Position numbers and translations under genes: made by a program. DNA of 64,000 nucleotides from Caulobacter sp. X. GTDB taxonomy: Bacteria > Pseudomonadota > Alphaproteobacteria > Caulobacterales > Caulobacteraceae. The notes under the pieces are model-generated. The model had not been told where the DNA came from, did not search any database, and saw nothing but the letters and a program-made list of their open reading frames with translations. Shown piece by piece: positions 30,169-38,401 of the stretch. The DNA is taken from positions 930,001 through 994,000 of the forward strand of contig NZ_PEGF01000001.1 in the NCBI RefSeq assembly GCF_002742635.1, given 5' to 3'. Position 1 is the first letter of the stretch; each line of letters begins with the position of its first letter.

Positions 30169-33100
30169 ATGAAGGCGATTTTCCTGGGTTCGGCCTGCGC
30201 GCTGATCTTGGCCAACGCGGCCGCCGCCGCCCAGACACCGACCGAGCCCCGGCTGCTTTTCAAGCTTTCGGGTGACAAGGGCCTCGTCGCCGACGTCGCC
30301 GCCGGCGACCCCGTCCCCAACTTCGCCGACAAGGTCGCGCCGATCGACGGCAAGGCTGGCAAGGGCTTCCGCGCCGCCGACGACGGCGTCGTCTCGTGGA
30401 ACGCGCCCAGCAACATCCTGGCCCAGCGCGGCACGCTCTCCTTCTTCTGGCGCTCGGGCTATCCGGTCGGCGTCGCGCCGTTCGTGATCTTCCGCGTCGG
30501 CTATGCCGATCACTCCAGCTGGGACATGGCGTTCCTGCGCATCGACTGGAACGGCCACGGCTTCGACGCCTTCGTCACCGACAACGGCCTGGCGCGAACC
30601 CGCGTCTCATTCAAGGTCGACAAGAACCCTGCCCCCGACGCCTGGACGCACCTGGCCTTCACCTGGGACGAGACCAGCGGCGTTCAGCTCTATGTCGATG
30701 GCAAGCTGGCGGCCAAGAAGGAGGCCAAGGCGGTCTACGACGCAGGTCTCGACCAGTTCGGCGTCGCCGGCCGCGTGATCGCTCCGCACCAGGTGCAGAG
30801 CCGCTACAACTTCACGCGCGGCGGCGATCTGGATGAGCTGAGGGTCTATGACCGGGCGCTGGACGCACCCGCCATCGCCGCCCTCGCCCGCAATGAGACG
30901 CCGACCGTGTCCGCCCCCGTCGCGACGCTCGACGACCCGGCCGTCCACGCCGCCTGGAAGCAACGCTACGGCTGGAACCTCGCCTCCCCTCCAGTGCTGA
31001 CCGACGCCCAGACCACGATCCGCAAGGTCGAGTTCGCGGACGTGAAGGACATCAAGGAATGGATGTGGAAGGGCACGGACGGCATCGCCGAAACCACCTG
31101 GCCAGGCGTCTACAACCGGTCGCGCCTGCCCGGCCGCGACGACTATTTCCAACTGCCGGACTGGAACGTCTATGTCGACGGCGGCAAGGCCCTGACCCTG
31201 ACCCTGCCTGACGAGCCAATCAATCGCCTGGAGATCCAGGGCCCGGCCTATGGCGCCCTCACCTGGGCGGCGAAGGCGGGGGACAAGGCGACCAATGTCG
31301 GGACCCGCGCCAAGGACCAGGAACGCACCGTCAACACCCTGGCCCAGCCGCTGAAAGGCGGCGTCCTGACCTTCACCAACGTGGCGCAGGAAACCCCGAT
31401 CCAGGAGATCTGGGCCTATAACGTCTCGGCCGGCGCCGAGCCGAAGGACGCCTTCAAGATGAACTACACGGTCCGCGCCGACGTGGCGCCGGACTATCTG
31501 AACCTGGCCGACCTCAACGCCTATATCGCCGGCCGCCATCCTGCTGGCGAGCGCGCCACCGTCGTGGCGATCCCGGAGGGCGCGCCCAACCGTCCGCGCC
31601 CGGCGACGGACCTGACGGCCAAGGGCCTGCCGATCGTCCACGTCCTGATCCCGTCGGGGTTCGGCGACGCCCCGGCCGCCAAGCCGCTGGCCCGCAACTG
31701 GGCCTATGGCTGGGAGAACGCTCGCGACGGCCTGGACGGGATCGCCATCGACATCCCCGCCCTGCCCGGCGTGGCCGGGACGATCATCCCGCTGAACATC
31801 CAGGTGAAGGACCCGATCTGGCCGGGTCGAAACATGATCGACGTCAGCGTCTCGGTGAAGGCCGGCGAAGCGCGCACCGTCTGGCTCGACCTGCGCGACC
31901 GCATCCTGACCGCCGACAGCCTGTACCTGACCCTCGCCGCCGACAGCGCCGACTTTGGCCCGAAGGCGCTGGACGGCGCCAAGATCCGCCTGGTGCTGAA
32001 GGACCGCGACAAGGCCAAGGTCGAGCACATCGCCGACCGCCTGAACCAGGTGAAGGACAACTGGGCCTTCCTGGTCGAGGAGCACACGACCTCCAAGCGC
32101 CAGGGTCTCTACCGTCGCCTCTACGCCGACATCACCGACCTGCTGCGCGTCGATCCCGACAACCAGATCGGTCGCGAATACTGGGGCGACATCACCTATG
32201 GCAGCCAGGGCTGGCCCGCGTTCGAGCAGCCAAAGCCCAAGGACAACACGCCCCTGTGGGCCTTCCGGCAGCTCGAGGACCTCAAGCTGGTCTCCAAGTA
32301 CGTCAACTGGTGGATCGACGAGCGCCAGGCTGATTTCGGCGACTTCGGCGGCGGCCTGTCGGACGACACCGACCTTCTGCAGCAATGGCCGGGACTGGCC
32401 CTGATGGGCGTCCAGCCGGACAAGATCACCCATTCGCTGAACCGCCTGACCGACGCGGTCTACAAGAACGGCATGTTCACCGATGGCCTCTCGACCATCG
32501 TGACCGACGAGTTGCACGCCTACGAGGAAGGCATCAACAGCAATTCCGAGGCCATGTACGTCAACTACGGCGATCCGCTGGCGGTCGAGCGGCTGTTCAC
32601 GACCGTCAAGGCGCTGCCCCGCGTCGTTGACAAGAACCCGGCGGGCCACGTCCACTTCAACACCAACTGGTACAGCGGCAAGATCTCGTACCGCGAAGGG
32701 CCTTGGGAGTGGCAGAAGCCCTACTCGTTCGGCGTCACCCACCCCTCGATCCTGATCAGCGACTTCAACGGCGACCCGACCGCGCGCGACACGATCATCG
32801 GCCTGGCCGACGGCTACCTCGCGCACGTCAACAAGAAGGACGGCTCGTACCCCAACGAGATCAACTGGCGCACCGACGCCGAGCGCGGCGGCACGGTGCT
32901 GCAGGGCTCGGGCGCGGATGGCCCGTTCCAGGTCTTCTGGTCCGCCTACCGCCTGACCGGCGATCCAAAGTACCTGGTCCCGATCCAATGGCGGATCGGC
33001 AAGAGCGGCCTGAAGTCGCTGGGGTCGATCAACGAGAACGCCCTCACGGAGATGAAGCTGGGCGAGGCCAACAAGGACGCGCTGATCAAGGCCGCGGCCA

Positions 33101-33948
33101 AGGGCGGGGCGTTCGAGCGCTACGCGGCCTGGTCGTTGACCGGCGACAAGGCGTTCCTCGAGGACCTCTACGCCGACGAGATCCAGTGGAACGCCCAGCA
33201 CATGTACATGCACACGGAAGGACACTGGTGGTCCGACCGCGTGGAGCTGCCGTCCGACTACCTGCAGCGGACCCGCCTGGGAGGCATCGCCAACAAGCGC
33301 ACCCAGATGACTCCCGGCCATGTCGTCTCCTGGCGCTTCGACAACGCCGACGGCACGGACGTGGCGCTGCTGGTCAAGGACGCGACCAAGACCAGCTTCA
33401 AGGTCGTGGCCTACAACACGACCGACAAGCCGGTGACGGCGACCATGACCGGCTGGAACGTCGCGCCGGGTCAGTGGAGCCTGTCGCAAGGCCTCGACGC
33501 CAACGGCGACGACGCCATCGACGGCGTGGCGCAGACCCGCTCGGTCGCCTTCGAACGCAGCCTGGGAACCCAGGTCGTGCTGGCGCCGCGCCAGGCGACC
33601 GTCATCGACATGAAGCTGACCTCGGCGGGGGACGATCCGGCCAAGCGCGCCGATCTCGGCGTCGGTCGCGGTGACGTGACGGTGAAGGGCTTGGCCATCA
33701 CCGCCGTCGTCCACAGCCTGGGCGCCCAGGACGCCGCGCCGGCCAAGCTCGAACTGGTCGATGCGTCGGGCAAGGTGCTGGCCAGCGCGCCGACGCCCGC
33801 CCTGAAGGCGCCGCGGGACCTGCTGCCCAAGACCGCCTCGGTGAAGCTGAAAATCCCCGCCGGCGCCAAGGTCCAGGGGCTGCGGGTCCGGATCGCCACG
33901 AGCCAAGCCCAGAACACCCGCCTGAACGACGAGGTCGTGCTGCCATGA
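30169..33948 (+). CDS. Very large secreted LamG-domain protein with helical C-terminal catalytic-like region
   Basis: A 1259-residue exported protein. Signal peptide about 1-22 (ends A-A-A-A-A-Q). A LamG/concanavalin-like domain lies at about 75-245 (W-T-H-L-A-F-T-W-D, L-Y-V-D-G-K, L-D-E-L-R-V-Y-D-R-A-L). A beta-rich middle (about 250-640) leads into a helical, aromatic-rich region (about 640-1060) with repeated W/E/N motifs (W-W-I-D-E-R-Q, E-G-I-N-S-N-S-E-A-M-Y-V, W-E-W-Q-K-P-Y) that recalls alpha/alpha-toroid glycoside hydrolases or lyases. A beta domain closes the chain. I cannot assign the enzyme family. The ATG at 30169 has GGAGGAG upstream. It overlaps the next gene by 4 bases (ATGA). 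Confidence 0.82.
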   Translation: MKAIFLGSACALILANAAAAAQTPTEPRLLFKLSGDKGLVADVAAGDPVPNFADKVAPIDGKAGKGFRAADDGVVSWNAPSNILAQRGTLSFFWRSGYPVGVAPFVIFRVGYADHSSWDMAFLRIDWNGHGFDAFVTDNGLARTRVSFKVDKNPAPDAWTHLAFTWDETSGVQLYVDGKLAAKKEAKAVYDAGLDQFGVAGRVIAPHQVQSRYNFTRGGDLDELRVYDRALDAPAIAALARNETPTVSAPVATLDDPAVHAAWKQRYGWNLASPPVLTDAQTTIRKVEFADVKDIKEWMWKGTDGIAETTWPGVYNRSRLPGRDDYFQLPDWNVYVDGGKALTLTLPDEPINRLEIQGPAYGALTWAAKAGDKATNVGTRAKDQERTVNTLAQPLKGGVLTFTNVAQETPIQEIWAYNVSAGAEPKDAFKMNYTVRADVAPDYLNLADLNAYIAGRHPAGERATVVAIPEGAPNRPRPATDLTAKGLPIVHVLIPSGFGDAPAAKPLARNWAYGWENARDGLDGIAIDIPALPGVAGTIIPLNIQVKDPIWPGRNMIDVSVSVKAGEARTVWLDLRDRILTADSLYLTLAADSADFGPKALDGAKIRLVLKDRDKAKVEHIADRLNQVKDNWAFLVEEHTTSKRQGLYRRLYADITDLLRVDPDNQIGREYWGDITYGSQGWPAFEQPKPKDNTPLWAFRQLEDLKLVSKYVNWWIDERQADFGDFGGGLSDDTDLLQQWPGLALMGVQPDKITHSLNRLTDAVYKNGMFTDGLSTIVTDELHAYEEGINSNSEAMYVNYGDPLAVERLFTTVKALPRVVDKNPAGHVHFNTNWYSGKISYREGPWEWQKPYSFGVTHPSILISDFNGDPTARDTIIGLADGYLAHVNKKDGSYPNEINWRTDAERGGTVLQGSGADGPFQVFWSAYRLTGDPKYLVPIQWRIGKSGLKSLGSINENALTEMKLGEANKDALIKAAAKGGAFERYAAWSLTGDKAFLEDLYADEIQWNAQHMYMHTEGHWWSDRVELPSDYLQRTRLGGIANKRTQMTPGHVVSWRFDNADGTDVALLVKDATKTSFKVVAYNTTDKPVTATMTGWNVAPGQWSLSQGLDANGDDAIDGVAQTRSVAFERSLGTQVVLAPRQATVIDMKLTSAGDDPAKRADLGVGRGDVTVKGLAITAVVHSLGAQDAAPAKLELVDASGKVLASAPTPALKAPRDLLPKTASVKLKIPAGAKVQGLRVRIATSQAQNTRLNDEVVLP

Positions 33949-34439
33949 GAAAGTCCCTGACGCTGATCGCCGCCGGCCTCTGCCTGTTCGGCGCGCCCGC
34001 CCTGGCCCAGACGGCCGCGCCGCCGCCCGCGCCCCATCCAGCCTATTCCGGCCGGGTGATCACTCTGGCCGAGGCCAAGTCGGTGGTCGCCGCCGCCGAG
34101 GCCGAGGCGCGCAAGAAAGGCTGGTCCATGGTCATCACGGTGGTCGAGTCCAACGGCGCGGTCGTGCTCTCCGAAAAGATGGACGGCGCTCAGTACGGCT
34201 CGGGCGAGGTGGCGCTGAAGAAGGCCCTTACCGCCGCCAACTTCCGCCGTCCGACCTCCGAGTTCCAGAACGCGGTGAAGGCCGGCACGCTGAACGCCAT
34301 CTTCACCGGCGCCATGGCGATCGAGGGCGGCGAGCTGCTGCTGGTCGACGGCAAGATCGTCGGCGCGATCGGCGTCTCGGGGGGCTCGGCGCCGGAGGAC
34401 GGGATTGTAGCCCGCGCCGCCGCCGCGACACTCAAATAA
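33945..34439 (+). CDS. Secreted GlcG/HbpS-family protein (DUF336)
   Basis: A 164-residue protein with a signal peptide (M-R-K-S-L-T-L-I-A-A-G-L-C-L-F-G-A-P-A-L-A-Q). The mature part fits the GlcG/HbpS family: I-T-L-A-E-A-K-S-V-V-A-A-A-E-A-E-A, V-E-S-N-G-A-V-V-L-S-E-K-M-D-G-A, K-K-A-L-T-A-A, I-E-G-G-E-L-L-L-V-D-G-K-I-V-G-A-I-G-V-S-G-G. Members bind heme or cobalamin or act as accessory proteins of secreted enzymes. Its ATGA overlap with the LamG gene means coupled translation. Its 3' end overlaps the convergent amidase by 8 bases. Confidence 0.85.
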   Translation: MRKSLTLIAAGLCLFGAPALAQTAAPPPAPHPAYSGRVITLAEAKSVVAAAEAEARKKGWSMVITVVESNGAVVLSEKMDGAQYGSGEVALKKALTAANFRRPTSEFQNAVKAGTLNAIFTGAMAIEGGELLLVDGKIVGAIGVSGGSAPEDGIVARAAAATLK

Positions 34440-35448
34440 GCGACTTCAGATAGGCCCGGAACGCGGCCATGGTCATCAGACGGGCGGGGTCGGCCAAGGC
34501 TCCGCCCGGATCGTTCTTACGCTGAGGCGCCACCTCGTCATGGCCGAGCACCCGATCCAGGCTGAAGGTCGTCGGGAAGGTCTTCGCTAGGTACAGGCAA
34601 AGGTTCGTCAGCGCCTCGAACTGGTCGAAGCTATAGGGCAGATAGGTCCCAGCCTTGATGTTGCCGTCGGCCTCGACGGTGCGGACCTCCGAAGCGGCGA
34701 ACCATTCGTCGTGGATCGATTTCCTTTGGCAGCGCCCGCGCCCGTCGAGCACGACATTGCCAGCCGCGTCGCGAACCGCGTTGAACCAGGGGCAGAAGAC
34801 GCCATCCTCCTGCGCCTCGTAGAGACGGCCAGGATTGTTCATCTCGACGCCGACATAGTAGCGCGAGACCCCGCTCCTCTGGGTCACGGGGCATTGGCTG
34901 ACGCCGGCGTGGGAGCCCCACTCGCTCCACTCGAAGTTCTCGGGCAGGAAGATCGTCCCGGTGCGACTGATCTCGCCGTAGTGGAAGCCGTTGGCCTGGC
35001 CCGACCGCATCATGTCCAGGCTGCGGGCGTCGGAGTCCTCCGCGCCGTTTCCGGCCTTCTTGATGCGATAGGCGTCGAAGTGGACGATCAGCCCTTCCAG
35101 CCCGCTCGGCCGGCGGCCTTGGACGCGATGGCGGACGCCCGCCGCGACCTTAAAGCGGGGCGGGACATAGTCATGAAGGTGATGACGATCGGGACGTTCG
35201 GCGTCCTCCTCGACCAGCGGTTGGAAATCCCTGCACCCGCCAGCCCAGACGTACTCGCCGCCGCCGAGATCGAACCACTGGCTGACGCCTGAGACGAGGT
35301 CGCCCGTAACGGAATTCCTGACGGGAAAGCGGGTCCCAGCCTCGATGACCCTCGCCTTGAGCGAGGTCGTGCGCGGCTTGTCTCGTCGGACATTCAGCCG
35401 CCCCGCCGCCTCGACCGATCCCCGCCCAGGTGGAAATGGATCCGCCAT
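34432..35448 (-). CDS. N-acetylmuramoyl-L-alanine amidase (Amidase_2) with SH3-like domain
   Basis: A 338-residue protein. Residues about 15-75 look like a bacterial SH3 wall-binding domain (V-R-N-S-V-T-G-D-L-V-S-G-V-S-Q-W-F-D-L-G-G-G-E-Y-V in two strands). The rest is an AmpD/PGRP-type zinc amidase: L-I-V-H-F-D-A-Y with a zinc histidine, G-F-H-Y-G-E-I, and the C-terminal G-H-D-E-V-A-P-Q-R-K-N-D-P-G-G-A signature. These enzymes cut the bond between muramic acid and the stem peptide. No signal peptide is visible. Outside a prophage, a role in wall recycling or interbacterial competition is possible. Confidence 0.78.
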   Translation of the reverse strand: MADPFPPGRGSVEAAGRLNVRRDKPRTTSLKARVIEAGTRFPVRNSVTGDLVSGVSQWFDLGGGEYVWAGGCRDFQPLVEEDAERPDRHHLHDYVPPRFKVAAGVRHRVQGRRPSGLEGLIVHFDAYRIKKAGNGAEDSDARSLDMMRSGQANGFHYGEISRTGTIFLPENFEWSEWGSHAGVSQCPVTQRSGVSRYYVGVEMNNPGRLYEAQEDGVFCPWFNAVRDAAGNVVLDGRGRCQRKSIHDEWFAASEVRTVEADGNIKAGTYLPYSFDQFEALTNLCLYLAKTFPTTFSLDRVLGHDEVAPQRKNDPGGALADPARLMTMAAFRAYLKSLI

Positions 35449-35515
35449 GTCGCCGCCCCCTCACGTCACAAGAACGTATCAGGAACGGCGATGAATTGCA
35501 ATCTATGAGACTAAT

Positions 35516-36094
35516 TCACGCGTCGGAAAACTCTTGAGCGAACATCGTCTCGTAGCCGGCGATCATCTCCTCAGCTTCTGGAGCCACGAGGCGCGCCACC
35601 GCGGCGGCGAAGGTGACCGGGGCCAGGCCCGAGGCGCTGACGACCTTGCCATCCGTCACCGCCTTCGGCGTGTCGACATAGTGCTCCGCGCCCGCATAGC
35701 CCGGAACGACGCCTTCCAGCCAATCCTTGCCGTTGGAGGTGTGCTTGCGGCCCTCGAAAAGACCCGCGCGCGCCAAGGCGGTCGTGCCGGCGCAGATGCC
35801 GGCCACCGGCTTGCCGTCGGCGAAGGCCTGGCGCAGCAGGGCCGTGATCCCAGCGGCCTCGCCCTTCGACCATTCATCGCTGCCGATCAGGATGAAGAGG
35901 TCGGCGTCGCTGAGCACCGGATCGTCGAACCTATAGTCGGCGGCGGCCAGGATCCCCCCGATCGAGGTCTCCGGATCGCCGGTCGGAGTGGCGATCTCGA
36001 TCTGAACCTTCAGGTGCTCGCGCAGCAGGGCCAGCACGGGACCAGCCTCCCAATCGGCCCAACCCGGCTGCAGAAAGGCGACGGCGACAGTCAT
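35516..36094 (-). CDS. DJ-1/PfpI family protein
   Basis: A 192-residue protein: V-A-V-A-F-L-Q-P-G-W-A-D-W-E start, F-I-L-I-G-S-D-E-W strand, and nucleophile elbow I-C-A-G-T-T-A-L-A-R-A-G. It resembles the YoaZ/type 1 amidotransferase subgroup of the superfamily. The ATG at 36094 has AGGAG five bases upstream. Activity unknown; candidates are deglycase or glyoxalase. It is divergent from msrB across 51 bp, and both could serve repair of damaged proteins. Confidence 0.82.
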   Translation of the reverse strand: MTVAVAFLQPGWADWEAGPVLALLREHLKVQIEIATPTGDPETSIGGILAAADYRFDDPVLSDADLFILIGSDEWSKGEAAGITALLRQAFADGKPVAGICAGTTALARAGLFEGRKHTSNGKDWLEGVVPGYAGAEHYVDTPKAVTDGKVVSASGLAPVTFAAAVARLVAPEAEEMIAGYETMFAQEFSDA

Positions 36095-36145
36095 GATCAC
36101 TCCTGGTGCTACCGGTTCGGCGCGCGAGCGCCTACATTGGCAGTC

Positions 36146-36625
36146 ATGACAGACGCAGCCGCCCTTTCAACCGCCGGGTTCGATCTCACTCCGCCGACGG
36201 AGCCCGAACGCGAACGCCTGGAGGCCGACCTGACGGCCGAGGAAGCGCGCGTCCTTCTGCACCATGGCACCGAGGCCCCGTTCTGCGGCGGCCTGCTGGG
36301 CGAGAAGAGCCCCGGCGCCTACTGCTGCCGCCTCTGCGGCCTGCCGCTGTTCAAGCACGAGACCAAGTTCGAAAGCGGCACCGGCTGGCCCAGCTTCTAC
36401 GCGCCGTTCGCCGAGGATCACGTGATCGGCGTACGCGACACCTCGTACGGCATGGTTCGGATCGAGACCCGCTGCGCCCGTTGCGACAGCCACCAGGGCC
36501 ACGTCTTCCCGGATGGTCCTCCCCCGACCCAACTGCGCTACTGCATCAACTCGGTGTCTCTGCAGTTCGTGAAGTCGGGCGATCCCCTGCCCGATCCGCT
36601 GCACCGGGGCGACAAGATCGGCTGA
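36146..36625 (+). CDS. msrB: Peptide-methionine (R)-S-oxide reductase
   Basis: A 159-residue MsrB that reduces the R-epimer of methionine sulfoxide in proteins. Structural zinc cysteines are seen as C61-x-x-C64 and C110-x-x-C113, S-G-T-G-W-P-S-F around 78-84, H-Q-G-H-V-F-P-D-G-P near 116-125 and catalytic C133 in R-Y-C-I-N-S-V-S-L. A resolving cysteine is likely among the extra N-terminal cysteines (C47 or C60). ATG 36146. It is divergent from the PfpI-family gene. Confidence 0.95.
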   Translation: MTDAAALSTAGFDLTPPTEPERERLEADLTAEEARVLLHHGTEAPFCGGLLGEKSPGAYCCRLCGLPLFKHETKFESGTGWPSFYAPFAEDHVIGVRDTSYGMVRIETRCARCDSHQGHVFPDGPPPTQLRYCINSVSLQFVKSGDPLPDPLHRGDKIG

Positions 36626-36749
36626 TCGGCGAGCGAAACGGCGGTCTCGCCTCAGCTTTTCTCAATTCCTATCGAATTCATATGAATTGAGCGGGGACCG
36701 CGAAACGCGCCATTTGCGTTCGACGGCTTCCAGTTGCCCCGAGCGCATC

Positions 36750-37364
36750 ATGACCCCCGCCCCGCACGCCTTCGAAACGCCGCGCCGCCATCGCCGCCGC
36801 GACCTCGACGGACCACCGATCCTGATCGTGCCGGGCCTGTACAATTCCGGCCCGGATCACTGGCAGACCCATTGGGAGCGCGAGCTTCCGAACGCCGAGC
36901 GCGTCGAGCAGCAGGATTGGGAGCGCCCGTTGCTTGGCGACTGGACGATCAGCCTGGCCGAAGCGGTGCGCCAGCGGCCGGGCGCGATCCTGGTCGCCCA
37001 CAGCCTGGGCTGCGCCCTCGTCGCCCACTTCGCTCAAGTCACGGGGGGGCGCGGCGTGGGCGGGGCTATGCTGGTCGCGCCGGCCGACGTCAATCGTGAG
37101 GGTCCGGCCGGACGTCTGCTGGTCGGTTTCTCGCCGATCCCCCGCCAGCGCCTGCCCTTCCCCAGCCTAGTCGTCGCCAGCCGCAACGACCCCTATGTCG
37201 AGATCGAGCGCGCCGAAGCCTTCGCCCGTGGCTGGGGCGCCGAGTTCGTCGACCTCGGCCGCGCCGGCCACATCAACGTCGATTCTGGCCACGGCGCTTG
37301 GCCGAAGGGCCGGACCTTGCTCAAGGGCCTAGTCGACCGGGTCGCAGCGACGCGGCGACTCTAG
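36750..37364 (+). CDS. RBBP9/YdeN family alpha/beta hydrolase
   Basis: A 204-residue small serine hydrolase: I-L-I-V-P-G-L-Y-N-S-G-P-D-H-W-Q-T-H-W-E (family signature near residue 25), nucleophile in A-H-S-L-G-C, V-A-S-R-N-D-P-Y-V carrying the acid, and G-H-I-N-V-D-S-G-H-G-A-W-P with the histidine. The triad is therefore complete. Substrate unknown. ATG 36750 matches the usual start; an earlier in-frame start (36687) adds unrelated residues. The stop shares 4 bases with that of the convergent LamG gene. Confidence 0.88.
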   Translation: MTPAPHAFETPRRHRRRDLDGPPILIVPGLYNSGPDHWQTHWERELPNAERVEQQDWERPLLGDWTISLAEAVRQRPGAILVAHSLGCALVAHFAQVTGGRGVGGAMLVAPADVNREGPAGRLLVGFSPIPRQRLPFPSLVVASRNDPYVEIERAEAFARGWGAEFVDLGRAGHINVDSGHGAWPKGRTLLKGLVDRVAATRRL

Positions 37365-38107
37365 GCCGGCGTCACGCGTAGCAAGGCTTCCGGCGGCAAG
37401 GCGCGCGGCGTGAAGCGGGCCTCGCGCACCGCGCCCTTGAAGTAGTCGATCTTGTTCATCCGGGCGCCGACCGACGAACGTCCCTGCCCTTGCGGCTTGA
37501 AGGCCATCTCGACTTCGCCCTGCAGCTGACCGTTGACGAAGGCGCGGTAGGTCCGCCCGTCATAGCTCTGGGCGACCCAGCACCAGCGGCCGACCGGGAA
37601 GGTCTTGTCCTGGAACAGCAGGGTCTGCTTGTAGCCAGGTCCCGTGGCGAAGGCGTCCAGGCTCCAGGCCTCGCCGGTCACGCGGATCTCGAACAGCATA
37701 CGGGTGACCGAAGGCGGAGCGTCGGGCGTCGGGTCTTCTTCGTTCAGATGGAACCAGCGCTGAGCGAAGACACCGCCGTCGGGCCGGAACAGCGCCTCGA
37801 AGGTGAACTGGGACATGCCGGCCAGAGGATGGCGATCGATGACCAGACGGTCGTCAACGCCGTCGAACTGCACGGCTTTGCCGTAGGGCGTGTCTACTAG
37901 GCGCGGATCGCCCTCGACCGTCGTGGCGAAGCCGCCAATGTTGGTCAGGCGATCGAAGATCCAGCGCGTCTGGTCGGGCGCGTCGCGCGGCGGCCGCCGC
38001 CCCATGGCGAAAGCGTCGACGCCCGCCGACAGCGCGCCCACGCCGCCGAGCACGACTCGCCGCCCGATCGGTCGCGACAGCTCGCCGAAGCCCTTAAACG
38101 CGGTCAT
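37361..38107 (-). CDS. LamG/concanavalin-like domain protein, possible Tat substrate
   Basis: A 248-residue protein. The start contains R-P-I-G-R-R-V-V-L-G-G-V-G-A-L-S-A-G, a twin-arginine pattern followed by a hydrophobic stretch, so export by Tat is likely. The remainder is one LamG-type jellyroll: A-V-Q-F-D-G-V-D-D-R-L-V-I, F-T-F-E-A-L-F-R-P, G-R-W-C-W-V-A-Q-S-Y-D-G-R-T-Y-R-A-F-V-N-G, G-A-V-R-E-A-R-F-T-P-R-A-L. Such domains bind sugars or act as accessory modules; no catalytic part is present. The ATG at 38107 has GGGAGAAG upstream. Confidence 0.8.
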   Translation of the reverse strand: MTAFKGFGELSRPIGRRVVLGGVGALSAGVDAFAMGRRPPRDAPDQTRWIFDRLTNIGGFATTVEGDPRLVDTPYGKAVQFDGVDDRLVIDRHPLAGMSQFTFEALFRPDGGVFAQRWFHLNEEDPTPDAPPSVTRMLFEIRVTGEAWSLDAFATGPGYKQTLLFQDKTFPVGRWCWVAQSYDGRTYRAFVNGQLQGEVEMAFKPQGQGRSSVGARMNKIDYFKGAVREARFTPRALPPEALLRVTPA

Positions 38108-38217
38108 GACGTCTTCTCCCCGGCGCGCTACTGACACCGGTATCAGCGTCGATGCTGCGGTCATGCCGGGACTTTTTCAAGCCGAAACCGGCGCTTGGCT
38201 CTTAAGGAAGAAAGAGT

Positions 38218-38302
38218 TGGTGCGGGCGGTCGGGGTCGAACCGACACTCCTTTCGGAACCGGATTTTGAGTCCGGCGCGTCTACCAGTTTCACCACGCCC
38301 GC
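38218..38302 (-). tRNA. tRNA-Leu (anticodon CAA)
   Basis: 85 bases with encoded CCA (38218-38220). Acceptor GCGGGCG/CGCCCGC, D-loop with A-A-A-C-T-G-G-T-A-G-A-C, anticodon stem CCGGA/TCCGG around CTCAAAA (anticodon CAA), long variable arm, T-arm GTCGGTTCGACCCCGAC. It decodes TTG leucine codons. Confidence 0.97.
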
Positions 38303-38401
38303 AGGCTTCGCAACGCGAAGGGTGGTCTTCCTAGCAGGCGTCGACGGTGAATTCCAGTCTCGCGACGACCGGTCTAGCATCGAAGTCCACGGAGATTCCC
38401 G

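Noticed and set aside
30607-33906. Open frame of 1099 codons on the minus strand opposite the LamG gene
   Set aside because: High-GC genomes give long antisense frames. This one lacks recognisable domains, signal or ribosome binding site, while the plus-strand protein has clear domains and a signal peptide.
22727-35448. Prophage remnant suggested by a lysozyme-like and an amidase gene
   Set aside because: The two are 10 kb apart among housekeeping genes, with no holin, terminase, integrase, capsid or attachment sites.
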